Source: Planctomyces sp. (GTDB taxonomy: Bacteria; Planctomycetota; Planctomycetia; Planctomycetales; Planctomycetaceae). Taken from it: DNA of 64,000 nucleotides. Shown piece after piece: positions 36,536 to 45,503 of the stretch. The position numbers and the translations under genes were made by a program. Numbering within the stretch: position 1 is the first letter of the stretch; every line of letters begins with the position of its first letter. The DNA lies in contig JAHBXW010000004.1 in the NCBI GenBank assembly GCA_019636235.1, positions 186,001-250,000 on the forward strand, in the 5' to 3' direction. Below the pieces are notes generated by a model. It did no database searches. It was not told where the DNA came from and saw only the letters and a list, made by a program, of their open reading frames with translations.

Positions 36536-37282
36536 TCACGCCGCCGGCGGGCTCAGCTCCCGCAGCCAGATGTTCCGGAACTTGACCTCGTTCCCATGAA
36601 ACTGCAGGCGGATCGGCCCCCGCGTCCGGTTGCTGTCGTAACGCGGCGGACCCGTGAAGGGCGTGTCCCCCAGCAGCTCCAGATTGTCCTGAATCAGCAC
36701 GTTGTTGTGCAGCACCGTCACCGTCGCCGGGCGCTTCAGCGTGCCGTCCGGACGGAACTGGGGCGCGTGAAAAATGATGTCGTAGGACTGCCATTCCCCC
36801 GGGCCCCGCGAGGCGTTCACCAGCGGCGGCCGCTGCTTGTAAATCGCGCCGGACTGCCCGTCGAAGTAAGTCTCGTTCTCGTACGAATCGAGCACCTGCA
36901 CCTCGAACGTGTCCATCAGGAACACGCCGCTGTTGCCACGTCCCTGTCCTTCGCCCTCCACCTTGTCGGGGGTCGCGAACTCGATGTGCAACTGGCAGTC
37001 GGCGAACTCATCCCGCGTCGTCGCATCCCCGCCGCCGGTCTGCGCGTAACCGTCCTGCACGACCCATCGCCGCACGCCCCGCCATTTCGAAAGGTCCGTT
37101 CCGTCGAACAGCACGATCGCGTCGCTGGGAGGCGCCGTTCCGTCACCCGGGGTGACGATTTTCGGCCGGGACCACAGCACGCCGCTTTTCCATTCCTGGA
37201 CCTGAGCCAGACCCCATGCGAACGGAGTGGCCAGGCAGGCGCCGAGCAGGCCGGCGGAAACCAGATGGCGGGTGCTGGGCAT
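36536..37282 (-). CDS. DUF1080 (3-keto-disaccharide-hydrolase-like) exported protein
   Basis: 248 residues with the start at ATG 37282. Residues 1-26 form a signal peptide (HLVSAGLLGACLATPFAWG). The body is a concanavalin-like beta sandwich of the DUF1080 family: SDAIVLFDGTDLSKW at the start, NSGVFLMDTFEVQVLDSYEN in the middle, and GPIRLQFHGNEVKFRNIWLREL at the end. It is common in planctomycetes and is linked with sugar degradation in the periplasm; a catalytic role is inferred from the family name. The frame stays open to 37726, but the extra N-terminal part has no homology-like features. Confidence 0.9.
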   Translation of the reverse strand: MPSTRHLVSAGLLGACLATPFAWGLAQVQEWKSGVLWSRPKIVTPGDGTAPPSDAIVLFDGTDLSKWRGVRRWVVQDGYAQTGGGDATTRDEFADCQLHIEFATPDKVEGEGQGRGNSGVFLMDTFEVQVLDSYENETYFDGQSGAIYKQRPPLVNASRGPGEWQSYDIIFHAPQFRPDGTLKRPATVTVLHNNVLIQDNLELLGDTPFTGPPRYDSNRTRGPIRLQFHGNEVKFRNIWLRELSPPAA

Positions 37283-37568
37283 CGTGAGCGCTCCGAAATT
37301 GAGGCCGCAATGGAGGTGACCGTCCGAACTGACAGAGTAGGCGGCGGCGCGGAGAATCGAAAGCACTGCGGGCGGGGAAACGGCCCTGCGGGCCGTCCGT
37401 ATGGAACGCGGAAAAACCGGCCCCTGACGGGATCCGCAGGGGTCAATCCGGCGAGATTCCGATAGGATGGAAGGCGCTCGTCGCGCCGCGCGCGGCGCAG
37501 CGACCAGCCCGATTGCGTACGGGCTGGCGGCGGCGGTTTTCATTCGAATTGCAGCACGAGGGCATGCG

Positions 37569-39002
37569 ATGCCGGCCTGCGGACGACAGACCCTCCCGGC
37601 CGTCTCCCGGCGCGACTGGCTGGCCCAGGCCGGCGGCGGGTTCGGAGCCGTCGCGCTGGCGGCCATGGTCGCTGGCGAGGCCCGCGCCGCGGGCGCCGCC
37701 CCCCGTTCGCCGTATGCCGCGCTCAAGCCGCATCACGCTCCCCGAGCGAAACGCGTCATTTCGCTGTTCATGCATGGCGGGCCGAGCCATGTCGACCTGT
37801 TCGACCCCAAGCCGGACCTGGTTCGTTACGCCGGCAAGCCGCTGCCCGAGAGTTTCGGCCCCGTGATGACGCGGCGGAAAGTCGCCGAAAATCCGCTCCT
37901 GGCGCCGGTCAAACCGTTCCGGCCCCGCGGCGAATCGGGTCTGCCGATCAGCGACTTCCTGCCCCACATCGCCCGGCATGCCGACGAGCTGTGCGTCCTC
38001 CGGAGCTGCCACGGCGACAGCGTGAATCATCCCCAGTCGGTGTATCAGATGAACACCGGCAGCATCCTGATGGGCAGGCCCAGCCTGGGGAGCTGGGTCG
38101 CGTATGGCCTGGGCAGCGAGAACGAAAACCTGCCCGCGTTCCTGGTCCTGCCGGATCCCGGAACAGGCATCAAGGGGGGCCCGCCGGCCTGGGGGAGCGG
38201 GTTTCTTCCGGCCGCATATCAAGGCACGACGCTGCGCCCCGGCCCCTCGCCATTGCTGCATCTGCATCCGCCCGAGTCCGTCGGCGCCGAACGCCAGCAG
38301 CAGGCGCTCAACCTGATCCGGCGCCTGAATGAACAGCACTTCGCCGCTCGCGATTACGACGACCAGCTCGCCGCGCGGATCAGTTCTTACGAGCTGGCGT
38401 TCCGGATGCAGTCCTCCGCGCCGGAGCTGGTCGACCTTTCCGGCGAGACGCAGGAGACGCTGAGCCTGTACGGCGTCGACCAGGGCGTCACCAGGGATTT
38501 CGGCACGCGCTGCCTTTTGGCCCGCCGATTGATCGAACGCGGCGTGCGGTTTGTCCAGTTGTATTCCGGCGACACGAACGGCTGGGACGCGCACAACGAC
38601 GTCCTCAAGAACCATGGCGACCACTGCAAGGCGACGGACAAGCCGGTGGCGGGCCTGCTGACCGATCTGCGTCGCCGCGGGCTTCTGGACGATACGCTCG
38701 TCGTCTGGGGCGGCGAGTTCGGCCGCATGCCGATGAGCGAGCAGGGAACCGGCAGGGATCACAATCCCTGGGGCTACAGCGTCTGGTTCGCGGGGGGCGG
38801 CGTGAAGGGCGGCATGGCCTGGGGGGCGACTGATCCCGTCGGGCTGCGGGCTGAGGAGAACCCGGTCCACGTCCACGACCTGCACGCCACGATCCTGTGG
38901 ATCCTGGGGATCGATCACGAACAACTGACGTTCTTCCACAACGGCCGCGACGAACGGCTGACCGATGTGGCGGGGAACGTCGTCCACGAGATCCTGGCGT
39001 GA
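37569..39002 (+). CDS. DUF1501 exported protein, second copy
   Basis: 477 residues with a Tat-type leader (VSRRDWLAQAGGGFGAVALA). The body shows FMHGGPSHVDLFDPKPDL, SCHGDSVNHPQSVYQMNTG, EFGRMPMSEQGTGRDHNPWG and FAGGGVKGG, typical of the DUF1501 subgroup with alkaline-phosphatase-like metal motifs. The preferred start is 37569; an in-frame ATG at 37467 adds a tail rich in Ala/Arg. It overlaps the downstream lipoyl-like gene by 4 nt (GTGA), which is unusual for this family. Confidence 0.9.
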   Translation: MPACGRQTLPAVSRRDWLAQAGGGFGAVALAAMVAGEARAAGAAPRSPYAALKPHHAPRAKRVISLFMHGGPSHVDLFDPKPDLVRYAGKPLPESFGPVMTRRKVAENPLLAPVKPFRPRGESGLPISDFLPHIARHADELCVLRSCHGDSVNHPQSVYQMNTGSILMGRPSLGSWVAYGLGSENENLPAFLVLPDPGTGIKGGPPAWGSGFLPAAYQGTTLRPGPSPLLHLHPPESVGAERQQQALNLIRRLNEQHFAARDYDDQLAARISSYELAFRMQSSAPELVDLSGETQETLSLYGVDQGVTRDFGTRCLLARRLIERGVRFVQLYSGDTNGWDAHNDVLKNHGDHCKATDKPVAGLLTDLRRRGLLDDTLVVWGGEFGRMPMSEQGTGRDHNPWGYSVWFAGGGVKGGMAWGATDPVGLRAEENPVHVHDLHATILWILGIDHEQLTFFHNGRDERLTDVAGNVVHEILA

Positions 39003-39286
39003 CTGACGACGACGCTCCGCCGCCGGCCGCGGTCGAGTTGCGAATGCCCGACATCGGGGCCGCCGGCCAGCCGATTCGCCTGGTGCAGTGGTTGGCCGAC
39101 CGGGGGGCGATGGTCATCGAGGGCGACCGGCTGATCGAAGTCGTCGCCAGCGGCGTCCTGTTTCACATCGCCGCGCCCCGAACCGGCGTGCTCGCGGAGC
39201 ATCGGCTCGCAAACGACGCGTTCGTCGAGCCCGGCGATCTCCTGGGCGTCATCGAGCCCGCCGACGCCGGCGATGTTGAGCCATAA
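38999..39286 (+). CDS. lipoyl/biotinyl-fold protein lacking the acceptor lysine
   Basis: 95 residues, GTG start at 38999 overlapping the DUF1501 stop (GTGA). The fold is that of an E2-type lipoyl domain: MPDIGAAGQPIRLVQWLADRGAMVIEGDRLIEV, then FHIAAPRTGVLAEHRLANDAFVEPGDLLGVIEP. In true carriers the turn reads D-K or M-K; here it is VVASGVLF, with no lysine anywhere in the domain. It therefore cannot carry lipoate or biotin. It may act as a binding module or cap. The 4-nt overlap implies it is co-translated with the DUF1501 protein. Confidence 0.75.
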   Translation: MTDDDAPPPAAVELRMPDIGAAGQPIRLVQWLADRGAMVIEGDRLIEVVASGVLFHIAAPRTGVLAEHRLANDAFVEPGDLLGVIEPADAGDVEP

Positions 39287-39321
39287 ACCGCCGATTGCCG
39301 CTGCCGCGGTCAGCATCACGG

Positions 39322-39362
39322 AAAGAAAAATGACGCGCGGAGCCGCCGGGACGACTCCGCGC
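39322..39362 (-). terminator. intrinsic terminator of the lipoprotein gene
   Basis: On the minus strand a GCGCGGAG...CTCCGCGC stem with a 12-nt loop is followed by GTCATTTTTCTTT. It begins 11 nt after the stop codon of the lipoprotein gene. On the plus strand it lacks a T-run. Confidence 0.8.
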
Positions 39363-39373
39363 GACGCGGAACT

Positions 39374-40726
39374 TCAAAACAGATTATGGACTTTCGCCAG
39401 ACGGGCCAGCACGCGCTCTCCTTCGGCGCGAATCGTCGCGCTGTCCGTGAGCCGGCTCACCCGCTGAATCGCCGGCGCCGCCAGCCGACCGCGCTCCAGG
39501 CAGCGATTCAGCAGCGTTTCGTCGATGTCGGCTTCGTTCCGCGAACTCGTCTCCATCAGCGACAGCAAATGCCGCTCTTCCTCGGGCGTCATCAGCTCCA
39601 GCCGCGCCACCATCACCCGCAGCGTCTCCTGGGGCTGCGGCTCGATCGTGAGCGGCAGTACGGCATCGGTCAGCTCCTGCGGCACCAGGCACAGAACGCG
39701 CGTCCCCGGCTCGAAGTACCAGGCCTGCTTCCAGGTGGCGACCATCGACCGGGCTTCTTTTTCATACAGTCCGCTGGACATCAGCGCCGCGACCAATTGC
39801 TCATCCAGCGCGTTCGCCGCGCCTTCCCCGGCGGGAGGCAGCGTGGCTTCAATGGAGCCGCCAGCCGGGACGTCGCCGGCCGCGCCGAACCGCAGCACAT
39901 TCTGTTCGTAGTTCACGAGAATCGCGGACTTCACCGCCTGCGAACCCGTATTGGCGATCCGGAACCGGTCGCCGCCGAGCGCTTCCGCGCGGAGCGGGAC
40001 ATCGAAGTTTCCGGTGCCGCGATAGAACAGGAACTTCTCGACATGGTCCCCCCGGAGGTCCGACGCGGGCATGATGGTTTCCCAGTCGCTCGTGTTGCGA
40101 TGCGGCACGTAGACCAGCGCGGAATCGGTCCGCCGTGCGTGGTAGTACGGATTGTCATTGTCCGTCCACGGCACGAGCGCCGCTTCCATGTGCCGATTGA
40201 TGCTCCGGGCGACTTCGGGGTTCTCAATGTGCGTCGCCAGCCGGCTGGTGGGAATCAGGTGCACCGTTCCCCAGTCGATCGCTTCGGTCCTCCGGGGCGC
40301 GCCATCGGTCGCCGGGACGACCGTCCGGCTTCGCGGCGGGGGATAGAACTCTGTCAGCCGACCCCCGGGAAACGCCACCGAGACGCGGACGTCCTGCTCG
40401 ACGTCCGTATAGAAGTACGTCACGGGCGTCTCCATCCGCTGCCGGGCGAAGATCGTCCGCTTCGAAAACGGGCTCAGCATGCTGTCGGAATACACGAACC
40501 TGGGCAGGTCATTGTCGCCGAGCGGGCGGTAGTCGATCTGCACGCCGTCGGAACCGGAGAAGCTGGTGAACGTCCCCCATTCATGGACGATCAGCTTGGG
40601 CGACGGGGGGGCGGGCCCCGACGTTTCGGCGCCGTGGCCCCCGACGGCGTCTCCGCAGCCCGACAGGACCCCGACCAGCAATGCGACGGACAACAGGCCG
40701 GCGGCGCGGAACAGTGGCTTCAACAT
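39374..40726 (-). CDS. lipoprotein of unknown function
   Basis: 450 residues, starting at ATG 40726 with GGGAG 7 nt upstream. The leader LLSVALLVGVLSGCGDAVGG contains a lipobox (LSGC), so it is probably lipidated and anchored. A conserved-looking start KLIVHEWGTFTSFSG follows, then TDVEQDVRVSVAFPGG, INRHMEAALVPWTDNDNPYY and PHRNTSDWETIMPAS. I do not recognise a named family, though the VHEWGTFTS phrase recurs in planctomycete proteins from memory. It diverges from the ECF sigma gene. Confidence 0.8.
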   Translation of the reverse strand: MLKPLFRAAGLLSVALLVGVLSGCGDAVGGHGAETSGPAPPSPKLIVHEWGTFTSFSGSDGVQIDYRPLGDNDLPRFVYSDSMLSPFSKRTIFARQRMETPVTYFYTDVEQDVRVSVAFPGGRLTEFYPPPRSRTVVPATDGAPRRTEAIDWGTVHLIPTSRLATHIENPEVARSINRHMEAALVPWTDNDNPYYHARRTDSALVYVPHRNTSDWETIMPASDLRGDHVEKFLFYRGTGNFDVPLRAEALGGDRFRIANTGSQAVKSAILVNYEQNVLRFGAAGDVPAGGSIEATLPPAGEGAANALDEQLVAALMSSGLYEKEARSMVATWKQAWYFEPGTRVLCLVPQELTDAVLPLTIEPQPQETLRVMVARLELMTPEEERHLLSLMETSSRNEADIDETLLNRCLERGRLAAPAIQRVSRLTDSATIRAEGERVLARLAKVHNLF

Positions 40727-40870
40727 GGCGATTCTCCCGGGCCGCCTGACGAAGCGGGCGCCGGTCCGGCCCCGATGGCCGGCCGGCCGATCCCTGTTGG
40801 CGGCGTTCGCTGAAGAGAGACGAACGAGTCGGCGGCCGGACCAGTCCTGTCCGCGAAAAAGGCGATCTGC

Positions 40871-40897
40871 GAAACTTCCCGAAAACTTCTGGTCTGG
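40871..40897 (+). promoter_or_regulatory. possible ECF-type promoter of the sigma/anti-sigma operon
   Basis: GAAACTT (40871-40877), a 14-nt spacer and GTCTGG (40892-40897), resembling ECF sigma-factor promoters of the GAACTT...GTCTAA kind. It lies 46 nt before the sigma start. A second AAACTT-like word within the spacer makes it less certain. Confidence 0.3.
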
Positions 40898-40943
40898 GAG
40901 CGGCCCTCGTCCGTCCGGAGTCGGGGAGGTTACGGCCAGCACG

Positions 40944-41516
40944 ATGACCGACGGCGAACTGGTCCGTCAGGCACTCGCGGGGCGGATGAGCGCCCGGGAG
41001 GAGCTTGCGCGCCGCTGGGCGCCCCGGGTTCTCGCGGTCTGTCAGGCTCGCGTCGGACGCGTGGCCGCGGAGGACCTCGCTCAGGACGCCGTGCTGCGGG
41101 CCTTGCGGTCCCTGCATCAGTTGTCGGATGGCGAGCGGTTCGGTCCCTGGATCCGGTCGATCGCCGTCCGGGTCTGCCTCGACTGGCTGCGCAGAAAGCC
41201 CCTGATGGAGCGCTCCTGGTCGAGCCTGCCGGATGCCGTCGCAGCCGTCTCGCAACCGCTGGTTGACGGCGACGCGGCCCTCGAGCGGCAGGAGGAGCAC
41301 GAACGGCTGTGGGCGGCGGTCGGAGAACTGCCGGAGGATCTCAGGGAAGTCCTGCTGCTGTTCTACTGTGACTGCATGAGTTACGACGACATGTCGAGCG
41401 TGCTGGAGGTTTCCCGGGCGACGGTCAACGGCCGTCTGGCCCGGGCTCGAGACCACCTCCGGCGGACGCTTGATCCGGATCGGGAATGCTGCCATGGACT
41501 GTGCCAGCGCTCTTGA
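40944..41516 (+). CDS. RNA polymerase sigma factor, ECF subfamily
   Basis: 190 residues. Sigma region 2 (about 10-78) reads REELARRWAPRVLAVCQARVG and EDLAQDAVLRALRSL. Region 4 (about 120-182) reads LPEDLREVLLLFYCDCMSYDDMSSVLEVSRATVNGRLARARDHLR, the DNA-binding helix-turn-helix. No region 3 is present. It should direct RNA polymerase to a small set of promoters when released from its partner. The partner anti-sigma gene starts inside its last codons (23-nt overlap). An upstream ORF extension to 40566 is not sigma-like. Confidence 0.93.
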   Translation: MTDGELVRQALAGRMSAREELARRWAPRVLAVCQARVGRVAAEDLAQDAVLRALRSLHQLSDGERFGPWIRSIAVRVCLDWLRRKPLMERSWSSLPDAVAAVSQPLVDGDAALERQEEHERLWAAVGELPEDLREVLLLFYCDCMSYDDMSSVLEVSRATVNGRLARARDHLRRTLDPDRECCHGLCQRS

Positions 41517-42876
41517 AGGCATGAGCGCGCGGCTCGACGGCGCCCTGGCGCCGGACGACGCGTCGGCTCTCGATGCGCACCTCGAACAGTGCGGAGACTG
41601 CCGCCAGGCGGGCCGGCGTCTCGACGACCTGCACGCGCTGTGCGGCGCCGGCCTGCCGTCCCGCGCCTCCGCCGATCGGACCACGACCGCGATCCTGCGG
41701 GCGCTGACTCGGGATGCCGCCGGCGCGTCCGCCTCCGCGCCCGTCGCCGTTCCTCCTGGCCCCTTGTCACCGTCCGCGCACGGTCGCTGGGGCACGCTGC
41801 TGGCCATGGCCGGGGCCATCGCCGCCACCATCGCCCTGCTTGTCGTCCGGCCCCCGGCGCTCCAGCAGCGGGCGCGTGATGCGTCCGCCGCAAACGATCC
41901 CGCGCGGATGGCGGCGAACTCCGCCGCCGTCGATCCCTCCGCCTTCCGCATCACGCTGACCAGCGGCGCGGTCGAATCCCGTCCGCCGCTCGCCTCGGAA
42001 TGGACCGTCGTCCCGCAGCCCGTCGTGCTCGCCTGCCCGGTCGGTTCCTCGCTGCGCACCAACCTCGACGCGCTCTGCGAGTTCACCTGCCCTGCTGGCG
42101 GCGTCGTCCGCCTGGACGAGCAGTGCGAAGTCGAACTGACGGCCGTCGACGAGATCACCGTTCGCAAGGGACGGATGTGGTGTCAGGCCGCGCCCGGTTC
42201 GTCGCTGAAGGTCATCTCCGGACTCCAGCCCGGCGTGTTGCCAATCTTCCGCTGTGTCGCGGATTCCAGCCTGCAGACCGAGGTCGACGCCAGCGACGCC
42301 ATCACCGTTCTGGCGGACCGCGGCGATGTCCATATCCAGCTCAACGATGAACTGATCCAGCTGGAAGGGGGCCGCCGGCTGCTGGTCCGGGCCGGCGGGT
42401 CGGAAGTCCATGAATCGTTCGACCCGATCATCGACACCGCCTGGATGGCGCCGCTGCTGGCGCTCCGTCAGGAAGGTGGACCGGAACTGGACAGTCGGCT
42501 GTCGCGAGTGCTGGCGGGCGTCGGTCGCTCCAAGGCATCGGCCTTGTATGAGCGGCAACTGGTGGACCTGGGCGCGCCGGGTGCGATTCCGCTCGTCGCA
42601 TTCCTCCGTTCGCAGGATGCCGCCGGGACGCAGGATCAGCGGCTCGCCGCCGCGAACGTCATCCGTCGCACCGCGCCGGCATCGACGATTCCGGACCTCG
42701 TGGAACTGCTGGAGGACGTCGAGCCGGAAGTCCGGGTCGCCGCGGCCGAGGCGCTGCAGCGTCTTACTGGAGAAACGCATGGCGTGCCGCCGGAGGACTG
42801 GCGCACGCTGGGCCCGGCGCAGCGGCGGGCGGTCGCCGCCTGGCGGAAATGGCTGACGGACCGCGGTCAGGTGTGA
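41494..42876 (+). CDS. membrane anti-sigma protein with zinc-finger and HEAT-like repeats
   Basis: 460 residues. The N-terminal zf-HC2-like motif has C3, H29, C33 and C36 ([12 protein letters not shown]), as in ZAS anti-sigma factors. A membrane helix is at about 100-118 ([18 protein letters not shown]). The region about 150-310 resembles FecR-like beta structure ([19 protein letters not shown]). The last 110 residues look like HEAT repeats ([26 protein letters not shown]). It probably holds the ECF sigma factor and reads an envelope signal. HEAT repeats in such a protein are unusual. The overlapping start supports coupled translation. Confidence 0.85.
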   Translation: MDCASALEGMSARLDGALAPDDASALDAHLEQCGDCRQAGRRLDDLHALCGAGLPSRASADRTTTAILRALTRDAAGASASAPVAVPPGPLSPSAHGRWGTLLAMAGAIAATIALLVVRPPALQQRARDASAANDPARMAANSAAVDPSAFRITLTSGAVESRPPLASEWTVVPQPVVLACPVGSSLRTNLDALCEFTCPAGGVVRLDEQCEVELTAVDEITVRKGRMWCQAAPGSSLKVISGLQPGVLPIFRCVADSSLQTEVDASDAITVLADRGDVHIQLNDELIQLEGGRRLLVRAGGSEVHESFDPIIDTAWMAPLLALRQEGGPELDSRLSRVLAGVGRSKASALYERQLVDLGAPGAIPLVAFLRSQDAAGTQDQRLAAANVIRRTAPASTIPDLVELLEDVEPEVRVAAAEALQRLTGETHGVPPEDWRTLGPAQRRAVAAWRKWLTDRGQV

Positions 42877-43178
42877 CCAACCCCCTGCCTGCAGGGAACG
42901 TGCGATCGAACGTGGATGCCCGGCAGGCCTCCGACCGGCTGCCTGACAAGGCCGTTCAACCGAGCCTGGGGACTCGACTTTCGGTCGGGCTCTGCACGAA
43001 TGCACCCCACACGCACACACGCGGACGACGGCCCTGTGCATTGGACGCGGACGGGGTCCCGCGGATACGCTGGCGGTCCTTCCTGATCGAGGATTCTGCG
43101 CCGGCCAGCCATGCGCCGTTCCAGCCCGCCGCGCCATCCCCGTCATTCCCAGCGATCCGCTCTGCCGGAGATTGTTCC
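42877..43178. other. intergenic region before the DUF1559 gene
   Basis: 302 nt between the anti-sigma gene and the DUF1559 gene. I see no convincing promoter, hairpin or small gene here, apart from CCGGAG just before the DUF1559 start. Confidence 0.4.
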
Positions 43179-44099
43179 ATGTTGCGTCGTCGTGGCTTTA
43201 CGCTGATTGAACTCCTGGTCGTGATCGCGATCATCGCGATCCTGGTCGCGCTGCTGCTGCCGGCCGTCCAGCAGGCGCGCGAGGCCGCACGCCGCACGCA
43301 GTGCAAGAACAACCTGCACAACATCGGACTGGCGATCCACAACTACGAGTCCAGCCACAAGGTGTTTCCGCCGAGCAGCACGAGCGGTTTCGGCCGGGGC
43401 GTGTGGAACTGGCCGGGCGCCGGCCCGAACGACCGCACGATCCACCTGCACAGTTTCGCGAGCCTGATCCTGCCGCAGCTCGATGCGGGCAACCTGTACA
43501 ACGCGATCAACTACAACCTGTCATCGCTGGCGGTCGAGAACCGGCTGGCGGCCTCGCAGATCCTGCCCTTCTACTCCTGTCCGAGCTACGCCGGCCGGCA
43601 GTACAGCGACCACCCGCTGTACACGGGGAGCGTCGGCTACGACAAGTTCGCGATCCGCAACTACGTGGCGCTGGGCGCCGTGACGGTCGTCGGCCTGTCC
43701 GGGATGGTCCCGGCCGAGGGGCTGATGTTCCCGGGCTCGCGGACCGGATTCCGGGACATCGTGGACGGCAGCTCGAACACGATCATGCTCGCGGAAACGC
43801 GTGAAGAGCGGGCGGCGGTGTGGATCGACGGCACGAGCGCGTCGGTCGCGGCGCGCTGGACCAACCTCGCCAGCCCGACGTTCGCCGGCAATACGGTGTC
43901 GATCAATTACCGTCCGTACTTCCCGGACGTGTTCCCGAACTCGATCGCCCAGGACTACGGGCCATCCAGCATGCATGTCGGCGGCGCACACCACCTGCTG
44001 GCGGACGGCTCGGTCCGGTTCCTGAACGACAGCCTGGACGTCAACGTGTACGACGCCCTGACGACGCGCGCCGGCGGCGAAGTCGTCGGAGAGTTCTGA
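43179..44099 (+). CDS. DUF1559 prepilin-like protein (type II secretion pseudopilin signal)
   Basis: 306 residues. The class III leader is exact: MLRRRG then [22 protein letters not shown], with Glu at position 5 of the mature form, so a prepilin peptidase should cut after Gly6. The next part, [29 protein letters not shown], is the DUF1559 hallmark. The C-terminal [14 protein letters not shown] is the typical end motif. Planctomycetes carry many paralogs of these secreted proteins with unknown roles. CCGGAG lies 8 nt before the start at 43179. Confidence 0.95.
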   Translation: MLRRRGFTLIELLVVIAIIAILVALLLPAVQQAREAARRTQCKNNLHNIGLAIHNYESSHKVFPPSSTSGFGRGVWNWPGAGPNDRTIHLHSFASLILPQLDAGNLYNAINYNLSSLAVENRLAASQILPFYSCPSYAGRQYSDHPLYTGSVGYDKFAIRNYVALGAVTVVGLSGMVPAEGLMFPGSRTGFRDIVDGSSNTIMLAETREERAAVWIDGTSASVAARWTNLASPTFAGNTVSINYRPYFPDVFPNSIAQDYGPSSMHVGGAHHLLADGSVRFLNDSLDVNVYDALTTRAGGEVVGEF

Positions 44100-44110
44100 T
44101 TCGTGCCCGG

Positions 44111-44146
44111 AGGCCGCGCGTCCGCACCGGCGGGCGCGCGAGGCCT
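44111..44146 (+). terminator. possible hairpin after the DUF1559 gene
   Basis: AGGCCGCGCGTCC can pair with GGGCGCGCGAGGCCT across a short loop, 11 nt after the stop codon. No T-run follows. It may stabilise the DUF1559 mRNA end. Confidence 0.35.
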
Positions 44147-44195
44147 GCTGTCTGCCTGCGGTCCGAACCAGCCTGTTCGCATCCGGAGCCCGCCG

Positions 44196-45503
44196 ATGCC
44201 CGCTGCCGCTTTGTTTCGCCGGCTTGTTCCGCTGGCGTTGCTGCTCGCCGTGGTTCGAGAGGCGCCGGCGGGCGACTGGCCGCAGTGGCTGGGTCCGCGG
44301 CGCAATGGCGTTTCGGAAGAGATTGTCGCCCCCTGGGAGACGCCGCCTGAAGCGGCCTGGAGAAAGACGATCGGCAGCGGGTTCAGCTCGCCGGTCGTGG
44401 CGCACGGTCTGGTGTTTGTGCATGCCGGAGTTGCGGAGCGCGATGACCGGGAAGTGGTGCTCGCGTTCGATGCCGTCACCGGCGAGGTGAAATGGTCGGA
44501 CGAGCACGATCGGCCGCGGTATCGCAGCGACCTGGGAAATGGTCCGCGCGCCACGCCTCTGGTTGTCGAGGGCCGACTGTACACGTTCGGCATTTCCGGC
44601 GTCCTGAGCTGCTATGACGCCGTCAGCGGCGACCGCCAGTGGCAGATCAATCCGTATGACGCGCTGCAGGCGACGCGGCCGGGGTTCGGGGTCTGCAGCT
44701 CGCCCGTCGTCGTTGAGAACCGCGTGATCGTCCCGTTGGGCGGGGCGGGCAGCGCCGTCGCGGCGTTCGATGCGAACACCGGGGAGCTGGCCTGGAAGGA
44801 ACTCGACGAGCCGGCCGGAACGGCGTCGCCCGTGGTGCTGCGCCGTGGTGCCGGAGACAGCCAGCGGGCCGAGGTCGTCGTGCAGACGACATTGCGGCTG
44901 CTCGGATTGAACCCTGCGGACGGCAGCATTCTGTGGGAGCATCCGCTGGTTTTTCAGCCGTCCGGGGTCTCGCCGACGCCGCTGACGATCGGGGATTTTC
45001 TGGTCAGTTCCACACAGGACACCGGGAGCCTGGCCCTCGAACTGCCGACGGGAGGCGAGCCGGCGCCGCACCTGAAATGGTGGAATCAGGACCTGGGCAG
45101 CTACTTCTCGACGGGGACGGTCGATGGCCGCGGCGGCGTGCTGCTGATCACCAACGCGCAAATGCCGCTGCCGCGCGCCGACCTGCATTCCGTCGACCTG
45201 GCGACCGGCGAGACGCGCTGGACGCAGAAGGGGCTGGGCTACTTCCATCTCAGCCTGATCCGCACGGGGGACGGCAAGGTGCTGCTGCTGGATGACGGCG
45301 GCAATCTTGTGCTGGCCTCGATTGCGGGGGACCGCTTCGAGGTGCTGTCCAAGGCCAAGGTCTGCCGCGGGACGTTCGTGAACCCGGCGTTTGCGAACGG
45401 TCGGCTGTATGCGCGGGATGCCAGCGAACTCGTCTGCGTGCCGCTGCCACCGGGCGAAACGGCGGCGCCTTCGAGCGTGGAGCTGGAGGCCGAAAGCCGA
45501 TGA
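44196..45503 (+). CDS. exported PQQ-like beta-propeller protein
   Basis: 435 residues with ATG 44196 and CGGAG upstream. A signal peptide spans about 1-25 (LFRRLVPLALLLAVVREAPAG). The rest contains repeated propeller blades with PQQ-like motifs: DWPQWLGPRRNG, VVLAFDAVTGEVKW, LSCYDAVSGDRQWQ and AVAAFDANTGELAWKE. Such propellers usually act as binding scaffolds and only rarely as quinoprotein enzymes; the PQQ-binding Trp/Cys set of dehydrogenases is not obvious. It overlaps the DUF1549 gene by 4 nt (ATGA), so both are likely translated together. Confidence 0.88.
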   Translation: MPAAALFRRLVPLALLLAVVREAPAGDWPQWLGPRRNGVSEEIVAPWETPPEAAWRKTIGSGFSSPVVAHGLVFVHAGVAERDDREVVLAFDAVTGEVKWSDEHDRPRYRSDLGNGPRATPLVVEGRLYTFGISGVLSCYDAVSGDRQWQINPYDALQATRPGFGVCSSPVVVENRVIVPLGGAGSAVAAFDANTGELAWKELDEPAGTASPVVLRRGAGDSQRAEVVVQTTLRLLGLNPADGSILWEHPLVFQPSGVSPTPLTIGDFLVSSTQDTGSLALELPTGGEPAPHLKWWNQDLGSYFSTGTVDGRGGVLLITNAQMPLPRADLHSVDLATGETRWTQKGLGYFHLSLIRTGDGKVLLLDDGGNLVLASIAGDRFEVLSKAKVCRGTFVNPAFANGRLYARDASELVCVPLPPGETAAPSSVELEAESR

